Shown here one piece after another: positions 1 to 5,474 of a stretch of DNA of 14,126 bases. Below the pieces are notes generated by a model, which was not told the DNA's origin, did not search any database, and saw only the letters and a program-made list of their open reading frames with translations. Each line of letters begins with the position of its first letter. Within the stretch, counting starts at the first letter, position 1. A program made the translations under genes and the position numbers. Source of the DNA: Bacillota bacterium (GTDB taxonomy: Bacteria; Bacillota; Sulfobacillia; JAJZYS01; JAJYTV01); assembly GCA_021806845.1 (NCBI GenBank), contig JAKAPV010000052.1:1-14126 (forward strand), written 5' to 3'.

Positions 1-94
1 TACGCGCGGCTGCATCGTCGACACCGTGCAGGCCGGGCAGGCCGACGAGGCGATGACCGAGCTGATGGGCATCCTGCGCAAGTTCCTTCCCTAG
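1..94 (+). CDS. C-terminal end of a CsoR/RcnR/FrmR-family metal-sensing repressor (partial)
   Basis: Only the last 30 codons are present, in the frame starting at base 2 and ending in TAG at 92-94. The frame choice is supported by nearly all codons ending in G or C. The visible end reads TRGCIVDTV, then a Gly-containing turn and an amphipathic helix ending in ILRKFLP. This resembles the C-terminus of CsoR-type repressors, small all-helical tetrameric DNA-binding proteins that release DNA on binding Cu(I) or other ligands. In that family a His-x3-Cys pair supplies metal ligands. The Cys here is residue 4 of the fragment, and base 1 is a T, compatible with a preceding CAT or CAC-type His codon only if it was CAT. 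The rest of the gene lies outside the window, so the ligand set and the sensed metal or molecule cannot be judged. The family call rests on a short fragment and is moderate. Confidence 0.5.
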   Translation, partial: TRGCIVDTVQAGQADEAMTELMGILRKFLP

Positions 95-104
95 CAGGAA
101 GATA

Positions 105-134
105 GCGGCGCCCGCCGGATGCGGCGGGCGCCGC
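105..134 (+). terminator. Perfect 12-bp hairpin, probable terminator between the repressor gene and ccmE
   Basis: Bases 105-116 are the exact reverse complement of 123-134, giving a 12-bp GC-only stem with a 6-nt loop (GGATGC). It starts 10 nt after the upstream stop codon, as an intrinsic terminator would. No run of T follows the stem (the next bases are CTAGATACG), so termination may be inefficient or factor-dependent, or the hairpin may instead protect mRNA ends. Confidence 0.55.
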
Positions 135-191
135 CTAGATACGCTAGGATAGTACCCGGAGCGTTTCATTTTTCGAAGGGGGACGAAGCGA

Positions 192-620
192 ATGCGGCGC
201 AAGCCCCGCCTCTGGATCGCGGCGGCGATCGTCGTCGCGGCGCTGGGCTTCTTGCTCGTAAACGGTCTGCACCAATTCACAGAGTACTACCTGACGATTC
301 CGCAGCTGCAGGCGAAGAGGACCGCGCTCGGCACGTCAGCTGTCCGCGTTGCCGGCGTCGTGCTCGGCAAGAGCGTCGTGTACGATCCGGCGAAAGAGTA
401 CCTCTCGTTCACGATGCGCGGCGGCAGTCGCGATCTCAAGGTCGTCTACCACGGGCCGGAGCCGGACACGTTCGGCGCGCCGGACGTACAGGCGATCGCC
501 GACGGTCATCTGCTGAAGAACGGCACGTTCCTCGCGCAGTCGCTGCTGATGAAATGCCCGTCCCACTACCAGCCGGCCACGCCGATCACTGCTCCGCAAG
601 CGAATGGCAAACAGGGCTAA
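192..620 (+). CDS. ccmE: Cytochrome c maturation haem chaperone CcmE, Cys-type variant
   Basis: CcmE is a membrane-anchored periplasmic (extracytoplasmic) protein that binds haem covalently and passes it to apocytochrome c. The 142-residue product starts at ATG 192, 8 nt after a good ribosome binding site (GAAGGGGGA, 175-183). It has a positively charged N-terminus (MRRKPR), one membrane anchor at about 8-24, then a small beta-rich domain. In ordinary CcmE the haem-binding His sits in a motif like HDENY. Here the equivalent place reads CPSHY (residues 122-126), that is Cys122-x3-Tyr126. This matches the CxxxY form known from archaea and some bacteria with a variant System I lacking CcmH. His125 lies inside the motif, an extra possible ligand. 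The family assignment follows from the fold pattern, the motif place and the downstream ccmABC genes. The stop overlaps the next gene by 17 nt. Confidence 0.88.
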   Translation: MRRKPRLWIAAAIVVAALGFLLVNGLHQFTEYYLTIPQLQAKRTALGTSAVRVAGVVLGKSVVYDPAKEYLSFTMRGGSRDLKVVYHGPEPDTFGAPDVQAIADGHLLKNGTFLAQSLLMKCPSHYQPATPITAPQANGKQG

Positions 621-1221
621 CCCCGCGCTCGCCGCCCTGGCGGCGGCGTCTTTGCTGCTTCTCGGGGCTCCGGCGAAGGCTGGTGGCATACCGTCCGGCC
701 CCATCGCCATGGCTGTCGTGGACCAGGTCGGCCACGCCCTGCAGGTGACAGAGACCGTCTCCCAGCCCGGTAGCGGCCGCTATTACCTGTGGCCGGGCGC
801 CTACGACGTGTCAGTGCCGGCCGGCATCGCCTCGCTCGGCAGCGGCTACTTCACGGTGCCCCCGGGCGTGCAGTCCGCCCAGGTGAAGTTTTACGTGCCG
901 TTCCCGAGCAGCGGACTCACGTTCCACTGGCAGTTTCCGACGCCCGTCGGCATGCTCTGGATGCTGATCGGACGAGGCGTGCGCCTGCCCGTGATCCTCA
1001 ACCAGAAGTTTTTTGCGGCGCCCAGCACGGTCTGGAACGGGTCGGACTACGACGTCTACTCGGCGAAGTCGGTCAGGAAGTCGCTGCTAGTCAACCTGCA
1101 GCCGTCACCGCCTGCGCCGTCCTTGCGCCAGCAGGTGCTGCCGTGGCTGTGGGCCATCCCTGTGCTCGCCATCGCCTGGCTCGTGCTACGGCGCATGCGG
1201 CGCCGGCGTCGCTATGCTTGA
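604..1221 (+). CDS. Unrecognised exported single-pass membrane protein inside the ccm operon
   Basis: I do not recognise this 205-residue protein. A signal peptide is visible at the N-terminus (hydrophobic core LAALAAASLLLL, likely cleavage after the AKA at 24-26), which supports the ATG at 604. An extracytoplasmic domain of about 150 residues follows, rich in Gly, Pro and aromatic residues and with beta-strand character. The end is a membrane segment (about 178-195) and a very basic cytoplasmic tail (RRMRRRRRY). It has no cysteine at all, so it cannot act as a CcmG- or CcmH-like thiol-disulfide protein, and it has no CxxCH haem site. It overlaps ccmE by 17 nt and ccmA by 8 nt, so it is very probably translationally coupled to both. 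That position suggests a role with the haem-handling complex, for example as a scaffold or apocytochrome-binding partner, but this is inference only. Confidence 0.75.
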   Translation: MANRANPALAALAAASLLLLGAPAKAGGIPSGPIAMAVVDQVGHALQVTETVSQPGSGRYYLWPGAYDVSVPAGIASLGSGYFTVPPGVQSAQVKFYVPFPSSGLTFHWQFPTPVGMLWMLIGRGVRLPVILNQKFFAAPSTVWNGSDYDVYSAKSVRKSLLVNLQPSPPAPSLRQQVLPWLWAIPVLAIAWLVLRRMRRRRRYA

Positions 1222-1921
1222 GGGACGGCAGCTGCGCCTCTTCCTCGGCAGCCGCGCCATCCTGCGGGGCGTCGACGTCGCGGTCGGACCGGGGGAGTGC
1301 CTGGGTCTCTTTGGCCCGAACGGCGCCGGGAAGTCGACCCTGCTGAGCATCCTCAGCCTGCAGCGGGAGCCCACCTCCGGCGCGCTCCGGATGTTCGGCG
1401 CTCCGGCGCACGTCGACGACCTTGCGCTCCGTCGCCGACTCGGCTACCTTGGGCACGAACCCGGAGTTTTCCTCGGACTGACCGGCATGGAGAACCTGGT
1501 CTTCTACGGCCGGCTCTACCGCCTGAGCGGTGTCGCCCGGCGCGCGGAAGCGGCCCTCTCCAGGGTCGGGCTCGGTCCCTTCCGGCACGAGATCGTGCGC
1601 AACTATTCCGCCGGCATGCGCCAGCGGCTTGCGCTCGCGCGGGCGACCCTGCACCAGCCGGACATCCTTCTGCTGGACGAGCCGCACCAGAGCCTGGATC
1701 CCGCCGGGCGCGACCTCCTGGATGCCGAGATCCGCTCTCAGTGCCAGCGCGGGGGCGCGGTGATCTTCGCGAGCCACGAGGTGGCGCGGGGATATCGGCT
1801 GGCGACGAGGCTCATGGTGATGCGGCGTGGCAAGGTCGAATGGCAGGCGGAACCGGCGTCGGCTCCAGAGGACGAGTTCCGGCGCGCCCTGGACGGGGCG
1901 CTCGGGGGAGGCGTGCGTTGA
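1214..1921 (+). CDS. ccmA: Haem-handling ABC transporter ATPase subunit CcmA
   Basis: CcmA is the cytoplasmic ATPase of the CcmABCD complex, which uses ATP to release haem-loaded CcmE from CcmC. The 235-residue product has all ABC motifs: Walker A GPNGAGKST (34-42), signature YSAGMRQR (131-138), Walker B ILLLDEP (151-157) and the switch His188 (FASHE). The segment between signature and Walker B is of the CcmA type, and the length fits a stand-alone ATPase. The ATG at 1214 lies inside the end of the upstream gene (ATGCTTGA overlap) without a clear ribosome binding site, which suggests translational coupling. The final TGA overlaps the ccmB start. Other ABC ATPases look similar in isolation; the ccmB and ccmC neighbours settle the identity. 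Confidence 0.9.
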   Translation: MLEGRQLRLFLGSRAILRGVDVAVGPGECLGLFGPNGAGKSTLLSILSLQREPTSGALRMFGAPAHVDDLALRRRLGYLGHEPGVFLGLTGMENLVFYGRLYRLSGVARRAEAALSRVGLGPFRHEIVRNYSAGMRQRLALARATLHQPDILLLDEPHQSLDPAGRDLLDAEIRSQCQRGGAVIFASHEVARGYRLATRLMVMRRGKVEWQAEPASAPEDEFRRALDGALGGGVR

Positions 1922-2580
1922 TCCGCGCGGCGGGCTGGATCCTTTGGAAGGACATCACGCTCGAGTTCCGCGGCCGTGAGCTGCTCGTACCGGCTGGCGT
2001 GTTCGGCCTTCTGATCGCGATGCTGTACGGCTTCGCCTTCGACCCTGCGAAGAATGGGCTGCATGGCACGTTTCCAGGACTCCTCTGGCTCGGCATCTTC
2101 TTTGCGAGTTTCCTTGCGGTCGGGCGCGCGTTCTCGGTGGAGGCGGAAGCGAGCCAACAGCTCCTGCTGGCGCCGATCGACCGCGGGTCGCTGTTTTTGG
2201 CCAAACTGGCCCTGAACATCCTGCTGACCCTCGTTCTGGCGGCGGTGATGACGCCAGCGTTCGCGATCCTGCTGCAGACCGGGCTGCCGCCTGAGACCGG
2301 CACCTTCCTGCTGATCGAAGCCCTCGGACTCGTCGGCTTCTCGGCCGCAGGAACCGCCATGGGCGCACTCGCCGCGCAGACCAGGCTGAGGGAGCTGCTG
2401 CTGCCGGCGCTCCTCTTGCCGTTCACCTCGCCCCTGCTCCTGGGCGTCGTCAGCGCCACGAAGGCACTCTACGGCGGCGAGGTCGCGGCGGCCGGCAACT
2501 GGATCATGTTGATCGCGATCTTCGACGTGATCTTCATCGTCGTGCCGGTGCTCCTCTTCGAATTCCTCACGGAGGTGTGA
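1918..2580 (+). CDS. ccmB: Haem-handling ABC transporter permease CcmB
   Basis: CcmB is the membrane partner of CcmA. The product is 220 residues with about six hydrophobic segments (near 24-42, 53-69, 93-119, 129-153, 160-180 and 194-216) and the usual CcmB length. The N-terminus begins with a cytoplasmic WILWKDITLEFRGRE stretch typical of the family. The reading frame stays open far upstream, but that part is antisense-like noise inside ccmA. I chose TTG 1918 because it overlaps the ccmA stop (TTGA) and follows a strong ribosome binding site (GGGGGAGG, 1904-1911) by 6 nt. It ends just before ccmC. Confidence 0.88.
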   Translation: MIRAAGWILWKDITLEFRGRELLVPAGVFGLLIAMLYGFAFDPAKNGLHGTFPGLLWLGIFFASFLAVGRAFSVEAEASQQLLLAPIDRGSLFLAKLALNILLTLVLAAVMTPAFAILLQTGLPPETGTFLLIEALGLVGFSAAGTAMGALAAQTRLRELLLPALLLPFTSPLLLGVVSATKALYGGEVAAAGNWIMLIAIFDVIFIVVPVLLFEFLTEV

Positions 2581-2581
2581 C

Positions 2582-3259
2582 ATGCGCTATCTGCGCTGGG
2601 TATCCGTTCCGCTCTGGATCGCGGCCCTCTACCTCGCGCTGATCTGGGTGCCGGACGAGCGCTCGCTCGGCGTATCGTACCGGATCTTCTACATCCACCT
2701 CGGCATGGCGTGGACGGCGCTGCTCGCGCTCACCGCGAACTTTGTGGTGTCGCTTCTGGTGCTCTTCATGAAGCGGCGCCGCGAGACGCTCGACAACTAT
2801 GCGCAGGCGACGGCCGAGGTCGGGCTCCTGATGACCACGGCGACGCTGGCGTCGGGCATGCTCTGGGCCAAGGTCGCCTGGGGCGCGTTCTGGACCTGGG
2901 ACCCGCGGCTGACCACCACGGCGATCCTCTGGTTCCTCTACGCCGGCTATCTCCTCTTGCGCGAAGCGATCGACCAGCCGCAGAGACGCATGGTCTACAG
3001 CGCCGTCTACGGCCTGATCGTCTTCATCGACGTGCCGATCGTCTACCTGAGCGTCCGCTGGTGGACGTCGATCCACCCGGTCGTGTTCACCAACACCGGC
3101 ATCAACATCACCCCGCAGATGCTAATCGCCGTGATCTTCTTCTTCTTCGCGACGCTCTTCCTCGCGCTCGACCTGATCTGGCTGCGGGCGAAGCAGCAGG
3201 ACCTGCGCGAGCGCCTGGAGCGGATGCGCGAGCAGCGGCTCGGCGAACTCGGATACTGA
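2582..3259 (+). CDS. ccmC: Haem-delivery protein CcmC
   Basis: CcmC is the polytopic membrane protein that binds haem on the outer face and attaches it to CcmE. The 225-residue product has six predicted membrane segments. It carries the Trp-rich haem-binding loop of the family (WGAFWTWDPRLT, 100-111) and two conserved histidines flanking it, His39 (FYIHLGMAW) and His165 (SIHPVVFTN), the expected axial haem ligands. The ATG at 2582 follows GGAGGTG (2571-2577) by 4 nt and lies 1 nt after the ccmB stop. The C-terminus is a charged helix (about 203-222, KQQDLRERLERMREQR), likely cytoplasmic. The same Trp-rich motif occurs in CcmF and CcsA, but those are far longer. Confidence 0.93.
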   Translation: MRYLRWVSVPLWIAALYLALIWVPDERSLGVSYRIFYIHLGMAWTALLALTANFVVSLLVLFMKRRRETLDNYAQATAEVGLLMTTATLASGMLWAKVAWGAFWTWDPRLTTTAILWFLYAGYLLLREAIDQPQRRMVYSAVYGLIVFIDVPIVYLSVRWWTSIHPVVFTNTGINITPQMLIAVIFFFFATLFLALDLIWLRAKQQDLRERLERMREQRLGELGY

Positions 3260-3293
3260 GAGTGGGACCCGTCACGGGAGGAGGGGATCGGAG

Positions 3294-3449
3294 TTGTCAG
3301 TGGAAAAGCAGTTCCTCGAATATGTCTTCTTCGCGTACTCCGCGGTGTTCTTGCTGATCTTCCTGTTCGTGACGAATGTGTGGCGGCGCACCCGCCATCT
3401 GGAGCAGCAGCTGAGCGCCCTGGAGGGCGACGGCGAGAAGGAGTCTTAG
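3294..3449 (+). CDS. ccmD: Small CcmD-like membrane protein
   Basis: This 51-residue open reading frame starts at TTG 3294, 6 nt after a very strong ribosome binding site (GGGAGGAGGGGA, 3276-3287), and ends at TAG 3447-3449. It has a short N-terminus (MSVEKQFLEYVFFAYSAVF), one membrane segment (about 10-28), then a basic-amphipathic tail (NVWRRTRHLEQQLSALE). CcmD proteins are single-pass, 45-70 residues, with an aromatic start (often YVxxAYxVxF) and a charged cytoplasmic helix. They stabilise the CcmC-CcmE haem adduct and its release. The pattern and the place right after ccmC fit well. The gene is 34 nt from ccmC and 6 nt from the next gene, so it is part of the operon. Confidence 0.75.
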   Translation: MSVEKQFLEYVFFAYSAVFLLIFLFVTNVWRRTRHLEQQLSALEGDGEKES

Positions 3450-3455
3450 CAGGCG

Positions 3456-4121
3456 ATGAACGGCCGGCAAGCGTGGCCGATGCTGGGAATGGTCGTCGTC
3501 CTCGGCATCCTCGTGGGGGTGCAGTTCCGGATCGACCGCGGCGTGCCGGCGGTCGGGCCGGAGAACATTGGCGAGATGGCCGTTCTACTTCTGCACTCCG
3601 AACAGCAGGATAAGCAGCTTGCCCAGGAAGTCGCCGCTCTCAAGGCGCAGCTCCTGTCGCACGAGCAGGGCGTGAGCCGCTACAAGGCGCTCGTCCAGCA
3701 GCTCGACCAGGCGCGCCAGGAAGCGGGCCTCACGAAGGTCTCCGGCAAGGGCGTGGAGGTCGTCATGACCGAGCCGCCTGCGGGACCTGGAGGCAACGGC
3801 ATCTTCTCCATCCACGATACCGACGTGCTAATGATCATGAACGAACTCCGCGCCGCGGGCGCCTACGCCCTTTCGATCAACGGCCAGCGCGTCGTCGCGA
3901 CGACCGAGGTGCGGCAGGCGGGTTCGATCTTCTCCATCAACAACAGCCCGGCCGCTCCGCCCTTCACGATCGTCGCGCTCGGAAATCCCACGACGATGAC
4001 CCAGGCGCTGCTGTTGCGAGGCGGCGTCGTGGACACACTGGAAGCCGTGGGCATCGGGATCAAGATCAGGTCCTCGCAGCAGTTGGATGTCCCGGCGTAC
4101 CAGGGGGTTGACCTCCCGTAA
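3456..4121 (+). CDS. DUF881-family membrane-anchored coiled-coil protein
   Basis: The 221-residue product has one N-terminal membrane segment (about 8-23), a coiled-coil-prone stretch (about 40-92) and a C-terminal globular DUF881 domain. Recognisable DUF881 marks are GKGVEVVMTEPP (98-108), LMIMNELRAAGAYALSINGQRV (near 125-146), a TTEVRQAG strand, and the PPFTIVALGNP and DVPAY segments near the end. DUF881 proteins (YlxW/YlxX type) occur in Bacillota and Actinobacteria, often near division or cell-wall genes; no biochemical role is established to my knowledge. Here the gene sits 6 nt after the CcmD-like gene, an unusual place. The start ATG 3456 has GGAG at 3440-3443 as its only nearby ribosome-binding-like sequence. 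Because it is the last gene before a promoter, it probably ends the ccm operon. Confidence 0.85.
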   Translation: MNGRQAWPMLGMVVVLGILVGVQFRIDRGVPAVGPENIGEMAVLLLHSEQQDKQLAQEVAALKAQLLSHEQGVSRYKALVQQLDQARQEAGLTKVSGKGVEVVMTEPPAGPGGNGIFSIHDTDVLMIMNELRAAGAYALSINGQRVVATTEVRQAGSIFSINNSPAAPPFTIVALGNPTTMTQALLLRGGVVDTLEAVGIGIKIRSSQQLDVPAYQGVDLP

Positions 4122-4190
4122 GTCTGGAGACGTGCCCTCCTGATGGTGGTCCTTATGGGCCGAGATCGCGGTCCGTACGGCCACTATGGC

Positions 4191-4218
4191 TTTTCATCTC
4201 TCCAGCCGGTGGTACAAT
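4191..4218 (+). promoter_or_regulatory. Sigma-A-like promoter for the citrate synthase gene cluster
   Basis: A -35-like TTTTCA (4191-4196) is followed after 16 bp by TACAAT (4213-4218), with TGG directly before it, an extended -10 element (TGnTACAAT). Transcription would start near 4225, leaving a leader of about 50 nt before the ATG at 4276. It is the clearest promoter I see in the window and sits in the 154-nt gap after the DUF881 gene, a logical place for a new transcription unit. Confidence 0.6.
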
Positions 4219-4275
4219 GGGCGAGGGCGAGACCACCCAGCGGTCTGTACATTGTGGGAAAGGGATGGTCGGGGC

Positions 4276-5403
4276 ATGGCAGAGACCGGATTTAAAGCCG
4301 GACTCGAAGATGTGGTCGCCGGCACCTCGGATATCTGCTTCATCGACGGCAAAGAGGGCCGTCTTGTATATGCCGGTTACGACATACATGATTTGGCGAG
4401 CCACGGCAGCTTCGAAGAGACGGTCTACCTTCTGTGGCATGACCGCCTGCCGACCCGTCAGGAACTCGACAACCTGGAGGCGACGCTTCGCCGTCAGGCC
4501 GAGCTTCCGCCGCCCGTACTGCGCCTGATCGAAGCCATGCCGAAGGGCTCGGAGCCCATGGAGGTACTGCGCACCGCGGTGTCGGCGATGTCGGTGTACG
4601 ACCCGGACGACCATGACACAAGCTACGAGGCCTCCGTACGGAAGGCGGAGCGGCTGGTCGCCCGCTTCCCGACCCTGGTCGCCGCGATCGGCAGGGTCAT
4701 GCAGGGCAAGCAGCCGGTCGCGCCCGACTCGAGCCTCAACGTGGCGCACAACTTCCTGCACATGCTGTTCGACAAGGAAGTTGACGAGCGCCTGGCCCAG
4801 ATCTTCGACATGTGCCTGATCCTTCACGCCGACCACGAGCTGAACGCCTCGACGTTCTCCGCTCGCGTAACGGCCGGCACCCTGAGCGACATCTACTCCG
4901 CGATCACGTCTGCGGTCGGAACGCTCAAGGGCCCGCTGCACGGCGGCGCCAACGAGCAGGTGATGCGCATGCTGCTCGAGATCGGCAGGGTCGACCAGGC
5001 CGAGAGCTGGATCACCGACGCACTGCAGCAAAAGAAGAAGATCATGGGCTTCGGCCACCGCGTCTACCGCACAGAGGACCCGCGTGCGACGCACCTGCGC
5101 CGCTTCAGCGAGGAAGTCGGCAAGAAGATGGGCGATGACCGCTGGTACGAGATGTCCCGGATCGTGGAGCGGGTGGTGCTGGAGCAGAAGGGTCTCTACC
5201 CGAATGTCGACTTCTACTCCGCCTCGACCTACTACATGATGGGCCTGCCGATCGAACTGTTCACGCCGATCTTCGCACTGAGCCGCATCTCCGGCTGGAC
5301 GGCGCACGTGCTGGAACAGTACCGCAACAACCGCCTGATCCGCCCGCGGGCCGAGTACACCGGTCCCGAGCGCCGGCATTACGTGGAGATCTCGCAGCGC
5401 TAA
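4276..5403 (+). CDS. gltA: Citrate synthase
   Basis: The enzyme condenses acetyl-CoA and oxaloacetate to citrate. The 375-residue product has the short dimeric (Bacillus CitZ-like) form. Active-site segments are visible: HADHELNAST with His187, LHGGANE with His222, GFGHRVYRTEDPR with His261, and VDFYSAS with Asp312; the catalytic trio is His222/His261/Asp312 by analogy with known synthases. An upstream in-frame ATG at 4186 exists, but it precedes the promoter -10, and 4276 gives the N-terminus expected of the family. AAAGGGA (4259-4265) lies 10 nt upstream as ribosome binding site. 2-Methylcitrate synthases look similar and cannot be fully excluded, but the neighbouring icd, mdh and sucCD genes favour the TCA role. 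Confidence 0.93.
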   Translation: MAETGFKAGLEDVVAGTSDICFIDGKEGRLVYAGYDIHDLASHGSFEETVYLLWHDRLPTRQELDNLEATLRRQAELPPPVLRLIEAMPKGSEPMEVLRTAVSAMSVYDPDDHDTSYEASVRKAERLVARFPTLVAAIGRVMQGKQPVAPDSSLNVAHNFLHMLFDKEVDERLAQIFDMCLILHADHELNASTFSARVTAGTLSDIYSAITSAVGTLKGPLHGGANEQVMRMLLEIGRVDQAESWITDALQQKKKIMGFGHRVYRTEDPRATHLRRFSEEVGKKMGDDRWYEMSRIVERVVLEQKGLYPNVDFYSASTYYMMGLPIELFTPIFALSRISGWTAHVLEQYRNNRLIRPRAEYTGPERRHYVEISQR

Positions 5404-5414
5404 GGTGTTCCGTC

Positions 5415-5446
5415 GCTCCCGGTCGGGGATCTCTCCGACCGGGGGC
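5415..5446 (+). other. Intercistronic hairpin between gltA and icd
   Basis: Bases 5415-5426 pair with 5435-5446 (CCCGGTCGG with CCGACCGGG at the core, one T-G wobble) around an 8-nt loop. It begins 12 nt after the gltA stop. The flanking sequence is GTTCTATG, with no T run, so a partial terminator or an mRNA-stabilising or processing hairpin is more likely than full termination. It could set a different level for gltA and the downstream genes. Confidence 0.55.
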
Positions 5447-5474
5447 GTTCTATGAATCGGGGAGGGAAGCGGAA

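Noticed and set aside
135..175. Possible -10 (TAGGAT, 145-150) and CsoR-type operator upstream of ccmE
   Set aside because: No matching -35 at the right distance and no symmetric TACCC/GGGTA site; not strong enough to list.
1297..1917. Upstream extension of the ccmB frame through ccmA
   Set aside because: The extension is Arg/Pro-rich shadow sequence within ccmA; TTG 1918 with GGGGGAGG upstream gives a normal CcmB.
4153..5379. 408-codon minus-strand frame opposite citrate synthase
   Set aside because: Same antisense effect of strong G/C third-position bias; no domain features, and the sense gene is unambiguous.
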